Assembly: GCA_017311185.1 (NCBI GenBank)
Contig: JAESUZ010000968.1
Coordinates: 744,001 to 808,000 of the forward strand
Direction: 5' to 3'
Source of the DNA: Proteles cristata cristata
Lineage: Eukaryota > Chordata > Mammalia > Carnivora > Hyaenidae
DNA: 64,000 bases
The position numbers and the translations under genes were made by a program. The notes under the pieces are model-generated. The model searched no databases, was not told the origin of the DNA, and saw only the letters and a list, made by a program, of their open reading frames with translations. Positions 42,266 through 52,800 of this stretch are shown here, piece by piece (position 1 is the first letter of the stretch; each line of letters begins with the position of its first letter).

Positions 42266-42995
42266 CTGCCCCGGGTGGCCTCAGGGACTGAGACCACAGC
42301 CTTGGGCGGTGGTTCAGACACAGGCTCACCTGGTCTCAGGTCCCAGATGGGCTTCAGTGGAACACACCACAAAGAGAAAAATAAATATTCTGAGATGGAG
42401 AGTTTGACCAGAGCCGGGGGCCGGGACACCACCACCAGCCAGCACAGGCGCCCAGGACACAGAGCAGCCCCGCGTGTGTGGTACACCGGGAACACGGGTG
42501 GTGAGACCCGCCAGCTCACTTGAACCAGGGGCTCCAGCCAACAGTGTGTCCGCTCCAGGGGGCCTCAGCGCTCCTGCAAGAGTCATCAAGCAGGGGCTGC
42601 ATCTCCGAATTGAGGCTAAATATGCCTGATTTCAGCAGACAGACGTGGGAGGCACCCCTGAAGAGGCCAGTGCTGTCTGAGCAGAGCAGCAATGAGGTGA
42701 CCCTTGACTCTCTGCCAGGAAGCCACTTAGCGGCAGCTGCGGGCGCACCGAAGACACCCTATCTGTCAGCATGGGCCACGTGATGGGCCGGTGTCCAGCC
42801 CTGGCTTCGAGGGGAACCACCAGAGGAGGGTCAGATGTGGCTGAGGGAGGGGGAGGGGGCTGAAGTCACTGTCCTGAAGGAGACACCGGCTTGGTGACAA
42901 GCTCCGTGTTCTCGGAACCAGCCTTGATGACAATCCACCTGCTGCCTTCTCTGTCTTCCCTCTGAGGAGCACCTCGGAGGCTTGCCCGGAGCACT
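42266..42995. other. Unclassified GC-rich sequence
   Basis: No gene or repeat family recognised. Confidence 0.4.
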
Positions 42996-43125
42996 AAGGT
43001 CAAGGTCCTAAAATCTGTGCCTTGGCCACTTACTGATGTGCAGTGGCTGTGGGTAGGCCCCCTCACTGCTGACCTTCATTTTCCTCCTCCATAAAATGGA
43101 CAAAAAAATCGCCATCTTGAAAGAT
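42996..43125 (+). mobile_element. MIR SINE remnant (sense)
   Basis: 'tgccttggccacttactgat', 'gtgcagtggctgtgggtagg' and 'tcattttcctcctccataaa' + 'atggac' are MIR landmarks in order. Confidence 0.75.
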
Positions 43126-43509
43126 GATGACCGAGCAATGCCTATGAGGTGATCAGGAAGGGGGGCAAGAGGAGAGAGAAGTTGGGGGTTTTCATCCCCA
43201 GGCTCCCTTCATGCCTGGTCATAGCTCTGCCAGTGGTTGTACCCCTAGGGTCTTGGCTTCTGGGGTGTCCTCCGGTACCACCCTCCCTTCCGGTGCCCCT
43301 CCAGGCCTGGAGTGGGCAGATCACAGCTCCACACATCTGCTGTGTTGGGCCTCAGCCCCCCTTTCTTGGTTCCCTTGCTCCCACCCCTTTCCGCACACAC
43401 TCCGTTCCTTAAAGTCATTCTCTTAATCCCTTTGGAGGTACCCCCACCCCCTGCCCAGACCCCCCTGATATAGAACCCAATGCAGGCCCTGTTGTCCTGG
43501 AGCTGCTTG
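43126..43509. other. Unclassified sequence
   Basis: No gene or repeat family recognised. Confidence 0.4.
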
Positions 43510-43525
43510 ACAAATGATACTCACA

Positions 43526-43767
43526 GGGGTACCTGGGGGGCTCAGTCGGTTAAACGTCCGGCTTCGGTTCAGGTCATGATCTCGCGGTTCGTGGGTTCGA
43601 GCCCCGCATCAGGCTCTGTGCTGACGGCTCAGAGCCTGGAGCTTGTCTTCGGATTCTGTGTCTCCCTCTCTTTCTGTCCCTTTCCTGTTCATGCTGTCTC
43701 TCTCTCTCTCTCTCTCTCAGAAATAAATTTTTAAAAAACATAAAAAAAATAAAAACAAAACAATAAA
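43526..43767 (+). mobile_element. CAN-SINE (sense), with target-site duplication
   Basis: Opens 'ggggtacctggggggctcag', with B box 'gtgggttcgagccccgc', a long CT run and an A-rich tail with several AATAAA-like units. Flanking 16-bp repeats 'acaaatgatactcaca' (43510-43525) and 'acaaatgatactcgca' (43768-43783) differ at one base. Confidence 0.96.
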
Positions 43768-43783
43768 ACAAATGATACTCGCA

Positions 43784-44829
43784 CCCAACACCTTCCTCAC
43801 CCTGGTCTCAGAGCTAGGTACTGGGTCCTTTAACCCTGAGGCCTGAGACGCTTCCTCCCACCCCTCCCAAGTTGGCTGACTTCTCCCAGTGGCCCAGGCT
43901 TTGCCTTTCCCTTCACCCACTGCACAGCCTGGTCCACAGGTCCAAGCTTCTGACTCAGTTTCCCTAGCAGGACAAAAGTCTATCCTGAATTCCTTGGCCC
44001 AGGACTACTCATGCTGGCCCCTCCTCCCCCATGGCAGCCAGATGTATCTACCAATGTCTGGCCTGGACCGCCCCCACTTTCGCCAGCCATGCGCATCATT
44101 CTGTGGACCAGATGGGCATCCCCTGCAGCCACCTTCCCTCCCTCCTTACTGTGCCCAAGACTTGCCTCATCTGTCTCCCCTTGGACAGTGCTGTTGGCCT
44201 TCTGTAGCCTTACCTCAACACACCCAAATGGGCCCTTATGCCCACATCTGGTCTAATGGGCTAAATAAAAGGAGTGGGCCACAGAGGCCTTGAATGCTGA
44301 GTCCAGAAGCTCAAGTTGTAGCCTAAAGGCAGTGGGCTACTGAAGGGTGCCAGCAGTGGCTGGTGAGACTGCAGGAGGGATAAAGCTGGGACAGGAGGCT
44401 GGGGGAAGCAGTGAGGAATTTGCTAGTACCAACCAGGAGAGAAGAGTGGGCTATGGAGAGGAAGCCCAGGCTGCAGAAGAGAAAGCCATCCATGCTTCCA
44501 GAGGGGGGCTGAGCCTCTATTGTCTGCCCTGTGAGCCAGGATTTGTTCTGCCTGTGCTGCTGGCTTTGATAAAGATGGCCCAGGGACGTGTGTTGTGGCC
44601 TCAGGTGCCAGGGGCCGCTGGGGCAGGAATGGAGAGAAAGGGAGTGGACAGGAGGGATATGAGCAAAATGGGGACCGTGTGGCTTCAGGCAACACAACAG
44701 CAGCTCAGTCGTGCCTTGTGGGAAACTGAGGACACCCAGGCCTAGGAGAGCAGCAGTGACATATGCACAGTGACTTTGTCATCCTTGAGCCCCCTCTCCC
44801 TCCCTGCTGTAAGAAGGCTTCCTCCAGCA
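43784..44829. other. Unclassified sequence, possible L2 piece
   Basis: Most of this is unassigned. 44270-44430 ('ctaaaggcagtgggctactg', 'aagggtgccagcagtggctg') resembles antisense L2 near its 3' half, at low confidence. The plus frame 44347-44745 (132 codons) has no domain. Confidence 0.4.
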
Positions 44830-45415
44830 GAGTCTGAAAGTATAAAATTGCTTTACATCCTACCAACACTCGGAATTGTCAGTTTTTTAAACTTTTTTAA
44901 AAATTTATTTATGAGAGAGAGAGACAGCGTGAACAGGGGAGATTCAGAGGGAAAGGGAGACACAGAATCAGAAACAGGCTCCAGTCTCTGAGCTAGCTGT
45001 TAGCACAAAGCCCGATGTGGGGCTCGAACCCACGAACAGTGAGATCATGACCTGAGCCAAAGTCGGCCGCTTAACCGACTGAGCCACCCAGGTGCCCCAG
45101 AATTGTCAGTTTTTTACATTTTAGCCATTCTGGTTGTGTGGGTATGTGTGTGTGTGTGTGGGGTCTTATTGTGGCTTTAATGTTCATTTAATTGCTGGGT
45201 AATGATGTCGAGCACCCTCCTATATGTTTATGAATTATTGGAATAGCTTTGTAAAATGCCTGTTCAAGGATTTTTGCCCATTTAAAAAATAGGGTTTTTT
45301 TTCCTTTTTGATTTGTGAGAATTGTTTATATATTGTGGATGTAAGTTCTTTATTAAATATATATATTGCAAATATATAGTCTATGGATTGCTTTTTCATA
45401 TTCCTTCTTTTCTAT
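44830..45415 (-). mobile_element. L1M fragment (antisense), split by a SINE
   Basis: 'ctaccaacactcggaattgt' before the SINE and 'cattttagccattctggttg', 'taatgttcatttaattgctg', 'tgcctgttcaaggatttttg' and 'ttgtttatatattgtggatg' after it follow antisense L1M in order. A TG repeat at 45143-45160 lies inside. Confidence 0.75.
44890..45099 (-). mobile_element. CAN-SINE (antisense), perfect target-site duplication
   Basis: Standard copy ending 'gagccacccaggtgcccca'. Flanked by a perfect 17-bp duplication 'gaattgtcagtttttta' at 44873-44889 and 45100-45116, inside the L1. Confidence 0.97.
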
Positions 45416-45429
45416 CTTCTTATATTAAG

Positions 45430-45545
45430 ATGTAACTTGAAAGCAATGAAATGCACAGATCTTCAGTACAGTTCAATCCTTGTTTTGAAAAATGCATGTG
45501 TAACAAACTTGCAACTAGTAGACAGGACCTGGAAATTTAATGCGT
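45430..45545 (-). mobile_element. L1M 3' end fragment (antisense)
   Basis: 'gaaatgcacagatcttcagt', 'acagttcaatccttgttttg' and 'catgtgtaacaaacttgcaa' fit the antisense 3' region of L1M. Short. Confidence 0.5.
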
Positions 45546-45549
45546 AGTA

Positions 45550-45990
45550 TACCGAATATAGACAATATTACATTATAATCATCAGACTTGCTAACAGTCT
45601 AGATTTAATTATTCCAACCACACAAGAAATGATAATTATTGATATGATATAGGTGCTAGCTATCAATACAATGGCAATCATATTATATAAATGTGTCAAA
45701 TCAACATGTTATATATCTTTTTTTAAGTTTATTTATTTATTTTGAGAGAGAGTGAGAGCATGAGCAGGGGAGGGGCAGAGAGAGAGGTAAAGAGAGAATT
45801 ACAAGGAGGTCCTATGCTGTCAGCGGAGAGCCTGACAAGGGGCTTGAACCCATTAACCATGAGATCATGACCTGAGCCAAAATCAAGAGTCAGATGCTTA
45901 ATTGACTGAGCCACCCAGGCACCCCAAAATGTTGTATATCTTAAATTCACACAATATTATATGTCAAATATATTTTGAAATAAAAAGAAA
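45550..45990 (+). mobile_element. L1 3' UTR end (sense), split by a SINE
   Basis: 'atgataattattgatatgat', 'tgtcaaatcaacatgttata' before the SINE and 'cacacaatattatatgtcaa' after it recall the sense 3' end of the L1 type seen at 5.3 kb. Confidence 0.6.
45720..45925 (-). mobile_element. CAN-SINE, older type (antisense)
   Basis: From 'tttttaagtttatttattta' to 'gagccacccaggcacccc', with the older 'aaaatcaagagtcagatgct' spacer. The flanks 'acatgttatatatctt' and 'aaatgttgtatatctt' approximate a duplication. Confidence 0.93.
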
Positions 45991-46009
45991 ACATCTAAAA
46001 AATGCATAC

Positions 46010-46685
46010 AGTAATGTAACCCCCATCCCATTAGGACACAGAACATTTCCATCATTCCAGAAATTTCTTTCATGCCTTTCCCAGTCAGTCAGCAACCCCT
46101 GATCTCTTGCATCATCATAGATTGATTTTGCCTTCAGTGATGATTTTTGATAATCAGAAGCTTAAAAATTTTAAGGAGTCCAATATATAATTTTTTCTTT
46201 TCCGGTCAGTGCTTTTATGTCATGCTTATTAATAAATGTTTGCCTGCCCCAGAATCATAAATTTCCTTATAATTTCTTTATGGTTTCTGCTTGCATATTT
46301 AGGTCTGTGATCCACCTTGAACTAAGTTGTGTATGTGTGGTGTGAGGTAGGGATCAAGGTTCTTCCCCACCCCATACATATATCCAGGTTCCCCAGTAGC
46401 ATTTATTGAAGAGATCTTCCTTTTATCATTAAATCGCCCCCATGCTATCATCATAGAGCTCAACATGGGGCTCAGTCCCACAAGCCATGAGGTCATGACC
46501 TTAGCTGAAGTCAGATGCTTAACCAACTGAATCACCCAGGCATGCCAACATATTTTGTATCTTTAATTTATGCATTAAATTTACGCAAGTATCCTCTGTG
46601 CCTTTGTTATAAATCTAGTGACTATATAGGCAAGGTCTGTTTCTAGACTCTATTCGGTTCCATTTAATTCCTTTTTATCAATGAT
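46010..46685 (-). mobile_element. L1M fragments (antisense), with a SINE piece inside
   Basis: 'ccattaggacacagaacatt' … 'cagtcagtcagcaacccctg' (3' region) and, after 46140, 'aggtctgtgatccaccttga' … 'aggtagggatcaaggttctt' … 'ccccagtagcatttattgaa' (ORF2 complement) are antisense L1. The stretch after the SINE piece ('catttaattcctttttatca') continues it. Confidence 0.75.
46430..46546 (-). mobile_element. CAN-SINE partial (antisense)
   Basis: Only the tRNA-like half and part of the body remain ('caacatggggctcagtccca' to 'ctgaatcacccaggcatgcc'). The CT stretch and A tail are missing, so this is a deleted or truncated old copy. Confidence 0.85.
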
Positions 46686-46849
46686 TAAACACGGTCAGGT
46701 CTCCCCACTGCCTAATCCCCTCTGACCCTCCCTTAACTCCATTCTGTCCTTCCAACTCTCTACTTCAAAGCAAAGCTATTTTAAGAGTTCCCCATTTCTA
46801 CCCCTCATCTCCCACTTTCTTCCCCAATCCCTTCCCAAGGCTGGCTCCG

Positions 46850-47600
46850 TCGCACCCATAAAATCGCTCCCTCCTGGTTCACCAATGACCTTTTTGTTGA
46901 TTAACCCAATGGATCCTTTTCATCCTGTCTTTTGCTCCACATGGCCACAACCTTTGACAGTTTCAACCTTCCACTCAATGGACCCCTTTTCTCTGTTCTG
47001 TGACCCGCACTCTTGATTTTCTTCCTATCTCTCCAGCTGCTCCTTCTCCAGCTACTCTCACCTCTTGCTACTCTCTCTCTTCCATCTCTAAAGCCAGTGC
47101 CCCTCAGTCCCAGGTCCTCTTCTGCTCCACTTCCCACATCCTCATCTGGGGCACTCCTCTCCTCCCACCACTTAAATCACTCTCCATGGTGAGAGTTATC
47201 CATTCTGGCTGCACATTAGAATCCCCTCTGAGCTATAGGAAAATCCCAGTGCCAGGCAGAATCCCCAGAGATTTTATTGGCCTAGAGGAGGGTGCCCAGA
47301 ATTCAATATCTTTCAAAAGTTTCCAGTCTTCATTCTAAACCCTTAAGAAGTATTGAGATCCCGCGGTGATGCCCAAATCCTCCACCCCAGCATGTCTGTC
47401 TCCATGCAATGCAGCTGTGCACACACAGCTCACGTCTGAGCTCACCTTCCTCTCCTTTCCAAACTCACACCCCAGCAGCATTTGCTTGAGCAGGAAACAC
47501 AGGGGTTATTTGGGATTCCTCAACTTCCCTGACTTCAGACATCCTCCGGGCTAGCCAAGTGCTTTCTAAATTCCTCCCGAGACCATCCACCTTTTCTCAT
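46850..47600 (+). mobile_element. L2 LINE ORF fragment (sense), split by a MER5-like element
   Basis: 46850-47180: 'ttcaccaatgacctttttgt', 'cagctgctccttctccagct' and 'ccagtgcccctcagtcccag' + 'gtcctcttctgctccacttc' match the L2 reverse transcriptase region. 47345-47600: 'gatgcccaaatcctccaccc' (complement region encoding the YADD-adjacent part) and 'agctcacgtctgagctcacc' continue it. No intact frame. Confidence 0.7.
47185..47342 (+). mobile_element. MER5-like hAT MITE remnant inside L2
   Basis: 'gctgcacattagaatcccct' , 'atcccagtgccaggcagaat' and 'ccagagattttattggccta' follow MER5A-type order (…TGCATCAGAATCACC…CCCCAGAGTTTCTGATTCAG…). Confidence 0.6.
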
Positions 47601-47809
47601 CCCTGTGCCTACTCTAAGCCGAATGTTAGGGGCATGGGGGTGAGCAGAGCAGACTTCCTTTCTGCCTGTATAGGAATTACAATTTAGCAAAAGATGAGTG
47701 AGGATGGTAGTGAGTGAGTAAACCGATAATCATGTATTTAACCTCCCTGACACGGTCCTGAACGTTGCCCGGGCCTCTCTGGTCACTTGCTGTAATTTGT
47801 ACATTTATT
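47601..47809. other. Unclassified sequence
   Basis: Possibly further L2 3' sequence ('gtatttaacctccctgacac'), unassigned. Confidence 0.35.
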
Positions 47810-48276
47810 TATTTTTTTTACAGATTTATTAAGATTCAGTTGACATGCAGTTTGATATATATTGACTTATATATGCCTATGGATGTGGGTGTATGAACTG
47901 GTGGAATCGGCATCACATTTAAGGTAATGAACACATCCATCACGCCCAGCAGTTTCCTCATGTCTTGGAGTAATCCCCGTCCCCCACCCCCCCCAACCTC
48001 CCACCAAGTTCCCAAACAACTCACTACAGATTCACTTGCATTCTCTAGAATTTTACATACTCTTTTTGGTCTGGCTTCTTTCATTCAGAATGATTATTTT
48101 GAGCTGTATCCAAATTGTAGTACGTATCAATAATTCATTCCTTTGCTGGGTCATCTCCCACCATGTGATTGTATCTCTGTTTGTTTATCCATTCCCCCAT
48201 TAACGGACATTTGGGTTGTTTTCAGTTTGGGTTGTTTTCACTCTGATAGTGAAAGTTGCTACAAATATTCATGTAT

Positions 48277-48324
<48 letters not shown>

Positions 48325-48865
48325 TGTGTGTGTGTAGATAGATGCCTTCATTTCTCTTGGGAAATACCTAGGGGCTCAATGGCTGGGTCATGTGGTGAGT
48401 GTATGTTTAGCATTTTAAGGAAGTGCCACGCTGTTTCCCAAAGTTCTTTCATTTTTATACTCCCACCAGCCATGAATGAGAGTTCCAGTTTTTAAATTGG
48501 GTTGTTTGTCTTCATACTGAGTTGTAAAATTTCTTCATATATTCCAGATACAAGCCCTCTGTTGGCTATGTTTTACAAGAATTCCAGTCTGTGCCTTTTC
48601 TTAATAGTGTCTTCGAGGAGCTAAAGTTTTGCCTTTTAAGAAGTCTGGTTTATTTATTGTTTCCCCTTTTATTATTTGTGCTTTTTAATATTGTACTTCA
48701 GAAATATTTGCCAAACCCAAGTGGTAATTAGGATTTTCCCCCCTCCCCTACCATGTTTTCTTCCAGAAGTTTCATAGGTTAGCAACGACAGATCTGTGAT
48801 CCATTTTGAATTCATTTGTGTACGGTGTGAAGTAGGGGACTTCTACCAGTCTTATTCCTCTTCCA
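47810..48865 (-). mobile_element. L1M LINE (antisense), about 1 kb
   Basis: Antisense L1 from its 3' region ('tttattaagattcagttgac', 'tttggtctggcttctttcat', 'gtttatccattcccccatta') into the ORF2 complement ('aatacctaggggctcaatgg', 'tcttcatactgagttgtaaa', 'gatccattttgaattcattt'). A TG microsatellite interrupts it. Confidence 0.9.
48279..48335. repeat. (TG)n microsatellite
   Basis: About 27 TG units with one TT interruption, inside the antisense L1. Open Cys-Val frames across it are artefacts. Confidence 0.97.
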
Positions 48866-48889
48866 ATCCATGCTTCTCATCGTGGGGTG

Positions 48890-49445
48890 GTTTGGGCAAC
48901 ATTCAAATCTTACCATGTCATTCCCCTGCTTAAACTGTCCCCCATGAAGGCACTGAATTTGAAAATAAAATGAGCATTTCAACTGTCAAAAAAAAAAAAA
49001 AAACTGTCCCCCATGAGGCAAGTCGACCAGCCACAGCTGTGTAGGTGCCTTGCTCAGAGCTGGCCTGAGCTGACTTCTCCAGCCTTTATCTCCTTGTTCC
49101 GTGACCACCAAAAGCCACTTCTTGGACATCAGATGTTTCTCTCTTGCTCCTGGCCCATGCTGTTCCTTCCCCCGCCACCTCATCCCCTCTATCACCATAA
49201 GCTTCTGGTGTTTCTCGTGGGTCCTTCCGAGATTAACTTAGACATTGCCCTCTCCCCCAGAAGCCCAGGACAGGGTTCAAATGATGCCTCTGAGCCCCCA
49301 GATTGTGCTGATACTTTGTTGGTCACTGGAATCCTAATTATCAAGTTACCTGTTTCCCCCTCATTGAGCTCCTTTGGGGCAAGGACAGATTTTCCTCATT
49401 CAAGACATCAGTCGAAGTATTTAACAACCTCTCCAGTACATAGCA
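48890..49445 (+). mobile_element. L2 LINE 3' fragment (sense)
   Basis: 'cttaccatgtcattcccctg' + 'cttaaactgtcccccatga' (cf. GATCATGTCACTCCCCTGCTC), 'ctcctggcccatgctgttcc' and 'ccagtacatagcaagc' fit the L2 3' end. It contains the small retro-insertion at 48948-49000. Confidence 0.6.
48948..49000 (+). pseudogene. Retro-inserted mRNA 3' end, 53 bp, with poly(A) and target-site duplication
   Basis: Forty bases ending 'gagcatttcaactgtc' contain AATAAA at 48964-48969; 18 bases after it a run of at least 13 A begins. The whole is flanked by a perfect 16-bp duplication 'aaactgtcccccatga' at 48932-48947 and 49001-49016. A polyadenylation signal at the normal distance from a poly(A) tail, with a duplication, is the footprint of an L1-copied cellular mRNA truncated to its last 40 nt. 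I cannot name the source transcript. Confidence 0.88.
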
Positions 49446-49466
49446 AGCTGAAAATCAGCCCAGCCT

Positions 49467-49683
49467 CAGGGCGCCTGGGTGGCTCAGTCGGTTAAGCATT
49501 CAGCTCTTGATTCTGGGTCATGATCTCAGGGCTCACGGAATCGAGTCCCGTGTCAGGCTCCATGCTCTCGGTGCAGAACCTCCTTGGGATTCCTTCTCTC
49601 TTCTTCTCTCTCTGCCTGTCCCCCCCCCCACATTTGTGCGCTCTCTTTCTCAATAAATAAATAAATAAAATAAGATAAAAGTT
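49467..49683 (+). mobile_element. CAN-SINE, older type (sense), with target-site duplication
   Basis: Opens 'cagggcgcctgggtggctca' with 'cagctcttgattctgggtca'. B box 'ggaatcgagtccc' is altered. The tail is AATAAATAAATAAATAAAAT. Flanks 'tgaaaatcagcccagcct' (49449) and 'tgaaaatcagcctggcct' (49684) are near-identical. Confidence 0.95.
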
Positions 49684-49701
49684 TGAAAATCAGCCTGGCC
49701 T

Positions 49702-49984
49702 TTATCTATGTCCTCCGTGGCACCAACGAGATGTGGAATGAACGGACCTGGGCATTATGCCTGTACACTGTCCCCTTGCTTCAGCAATTCAGGACCACAA
49801 TTCAGGGTGGGATTCAGGGCACAGAGGAGACCCCTGGGGAGGGTCTGTGTTTCAGGAGCTCTGTGCCCTAGGCAACTTCAAGGCTCTTGCAGGGTCCTGC
49901 CTGCTCCGGCCAGGCAAGGGGGTGAACCTGAGGTCACCCCGAGCCTCTCGCTTCTCTCTCGAACAGCCGCCTACCACAGGGGAC
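49702..49984. other. Unclassified sequence
   Basis: No gene or repeat family recognised. Confidence 0.35.
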
Positions 49985-50340
49985 CCAGGAGGCCAAGTCA
50001 ATAACGCGAAACCATAAAACGTCGAAGGCGTTGAAAGTTTGGACAGAGGAGCAGACGCAGCAAATGGGGCCTTTTCCCAGGCAGCTCGTGTGGAACAAGC
50101 AAAACAGATTTATGAGCGTCTGGTGGAAACGGAGTTGTGGGGGTTGGGGTGGGCGCTGGCCCGAGGCGCGGAAGTTTCTAGCACACAGGGAAGATGATAA
50201 ATGAGAGTTAATTGCACCGGTCCCATGACCGTGATTTAATATGTGCGAAGCTCTGCCTCTTCCTTTTGTGTGTTGCGTTGCAGTGTTGTTTGGAGGAACA
50301 TAAATGCACTTATCGGCGCGTTTGTGGGCTCTCCCAAGGC
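49985..50340. promoter_or_regulatory. Candidate conserved non-coding element / enhancer
   Basis: A repeat-free 350-bp stretch that keeps CpGs in AT-rich context ('aataacgcgaaaccataaaa', 'cgtcgaaggcgttgaaagtt', 'cttatcggcgcgtttgtggg') and holds balanced motif-rich sequence such as 'cagatttatgagcgtctggt' and 'gataaatgagagttaattgc'. This texture is typical of deeply conserved vertebrate enhancers. No domain is encoded by its open frames. Conservation cannot be checked here. Confidence 0.4.
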
Positions 50341-51320
50341 CTCCCAGTCCCCACCCAGTCCTGTGTTCTCCGAAAGGCAGAGAGTCAGAGAGGGATATTG
50401 GCCTCTGTGTGCGTATGGGGTGGGTGGGCTGCAAGCCCATCCTTGGCTGGGACTGTGGGCTCCCAAACGTAGCTGCATGGCCTGCCTTGGGGTCACGGAG
50501 CCGTCTCATTCTAGCTCCAGGCCGGACAGGCCGAGGCTTCGAACGCGCATGCGTACACGCCTGTGCACACCCGAGCTTTCCCTGAGCGCCAGACTTTGCC
50601 ATCGGGAGGAACGAGGAGCTTGGCTCTTTGGAATCATCCCTCCCTCCAGCTTGCCTCTTGGGGACCAGCTGCTTTGGGGGGTATGGCTTCCTGACACCCT
50701 CAGGAACTCCTTACCCACCCCGTACCTTCCAGCACAGTCCAGGAACGATGACGCATCGTTTCTCAGATGGCCTTGGCTGGTGTAGAACAGGTAGAAGCTT
50801 CTCAGGGTCTAGGGCAGACTTGAGAGGCGGGAGGGACAGAGATTGTCCGGGCCTGGTCCACCAGGGAACTGATGTCTTCGAGGCGTTTACGAACCTTCCG
50901 GGCCTGTCGGGCAGCAGTCATCTGACTGCCACCGTTGGCTTCTAAAGCTCCGGTCCTGACAGAAGGGCATGTGCTTGGGAAGTGTTATACAGCACGGCCC
51001 GGCTGTCAGCACATCATAAAGAACCAGCAAGATCAACAAAGCACCCGCCATCTTGCACACCACCTGGCTCTGCCCCCCGGGGCGTGTCCTCCCCTGCATT
51101 CCCTCTCCCTCTCCCCTGCCCTCCCCATCCAGGCCTGGGGATCTATAGTCCCTCCTGCTGTGGCCACCACAGCCCAGGGCTACTCAGCTGCCTGAGTACT
51201 CCAGCCCCCTAATTTCCAGAGATGGGGGCACCAGCTTCGGTCATCCAACAATCTAGGGTCAAGGCGTGACCTCAGGTAACCTGTCATAGCAAGGTGTCTG
51301 AGAACTGCCCCCAATATTTG
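50341..51320. other. Unclassified GC-rich sequence
   Basis: No gene or repeat family recognised. The plus frame 50243-50785 (180 codons) begins in the candidate element and has no domain. Confidence 0.45.
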
Positions 51321-51324
51321 TTTC

Positions 51325-51605
51325 GGGGGGGCTTAGTGGGTTAAGTGTCCGTCTCCTGATTTCAGCTCAGGTCATGATCTTGCGGTTCACGGGTTCGAGC
51401 CCAGTGTCAGGCTCTGTGCTGATGGTGCACCGGAGCTTGCTTGGGTTTTTCTCTCTCCATCTCTCCCTCTGCCTCTCCCTCACTCTCATTCTCTCTCTCT
51501 CAGAATAAATAAATAACTTTATATTTAAATAAATAAAATAAAAAATATTTAAATAATTAAAATTTACTATTTTATAATAAATAAATAAATTTTAAAAAAA
51601 GAAAG
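51325..51605 (+). mobile_element. CAN-SINE, older type (sense), with long A/T-rich tail
   Basis: The first bases are altered ('ggggggcttagtgggttaag'), leaving a damaged A box; the B box 'cgggttcgagcccag' is intact. The tail from about 51506 is about 100 bp of AAATAAAT/ATTTAAAT sequence. Confidence 0.92.
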
Positions 51606-52504
51606 GAAGAGACAGGCCTGAGTAGCAGCTTTGGGTCCCTTCATTGTCTCTAGGGACATCAAGGTGACCGCCATCACCATCGTGTTTGCTGTGAAAAACT
51701 TGAGGCCTTTGAAGTTTTTCTCTGTCCAGCCCCACAGAGAAGGTCTTTAAACCAGAAGCTTCCTGGAGGAATGTCAGAGGACTTGCCAAATTTTACCTGG
51801 ATGCTTACGGGTGCATTTTTCTGGGAAGAGCCTCGGAGGTCGAGAGTTGCAGCTTGGGGAGGGAAGGGACTGAGGGACAGATGGAGAGATGAGCCCTGGG
51901 TCTGCGTTAAGAGCTGAGCACAGCCCTTCTAGACGCCCGAAGGCATGCTGCGAAGCTGGTGTCAGTCGGGCCCCCTTTTATCCCAAAGGAAAGCGAGAGC
52001 CAAATGAGGCCAAGGTCACACACACCTGCAAAGGAGGGAGTCGGCCTGGAGGTCTGAGGACAGTTACATACTTAGGCCTCCAGGCTCTCTTTAGCAGAGA
52101 CAAGGCACCAGATGACAGGCCCCGGGTTGTGTGTGTGTGTGAGTGTGTATGTGTGCGTGTGCACATACCTTCACGTGTAAGCCTCCCCCCCAACCCTCTG
52201 CCACATGCAGGCACACACACATGCCCATCCATGAATACAAACCCCAACACGCCCACGCATGGGCATCTGTGAGTGCACAGGGCACGCCCTGCCCCTCAGC
52301 ATGTGGCATAAGGAGTGTAGGTCCCCCCAAAGCTCCCGGCTCACACCGGCTGAGTCCTTGCTCACGGCCCGTGGGCGATAAGCTCTCCCACAACCATTCC
52401 AGGCAGATGAGGCTCAATGAAATGATGGATGAGAAGCCCAGGGGCCCAGGGCCCGGGTGCTGAGAGAGGCCTCAGCAGGATGGCATGCAAGCCCCATCCA
52501 GACT
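51606..52504. other. Unclassified sequence with TG/CA-rich patch
   Basis: A TG tract lies at 52128-52165. A MIR-like antisense piece ('aatgaggccaaggtcacaca') occurs near 52002. No gene recognised. Confidence 0.45.
52128..52165. repeat. (TG)n microsatellite, interrupted
   Basis: TG units broken by GAG, TAT and TGCG. Confidence 0.9.
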
Positions 52505-52800
52505 GGGGCGTCACCCGGAATAAAATCATGAGGCAAACACGAGCAAGGCTGTAAACATGGGCAGACGATGGGGGAGACGGGCCCTGGGGCTCCATAAAGA
52601 GTGTCCGGCCCGCCAGTGCTCAGGGCCTGCTTGGCTCAGGGGCTGCCGAGGGGACGGACGGTGGGCGGGGGGCTGCTCTGGGCTTGGCCGGGACGGCCGT
52701 CTCGGGCCGCGGCTGGCCGGTCCAGCTCCGATTTGGCTGGGAGGCCTGGCCTCCGCACAATAAACAACAGATAAATCGCAAATGTGTCTGGAACTGGTGG
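52505..52800. promoter_or_regulatory. Candidate conserved elements flanking a CpG-rich core
   Basis: Two AT-balanced pieces, 'ggaataaaatcatgaggcaa' (52517) and 'gcacaataaacaacagataa' (52756; ATAAACAA forkhead-like and AGATAA GATA-like cores), flank a CpG-rich middle at about 52640-52730. No repeat signature or domain. Function is inferred only. Confidence 0.33.

Noticed and set aside
48256..48495. Cys-Val-rich small protein
   Set aside because: Translation of a TG microsatellite inside an antisense L1.
49934..50602. A 222-codon minus-strand frame over the candidate enhancer
   Set aside because: No domain; a plus-strand frame overlaps it. Better explained as non-coding.
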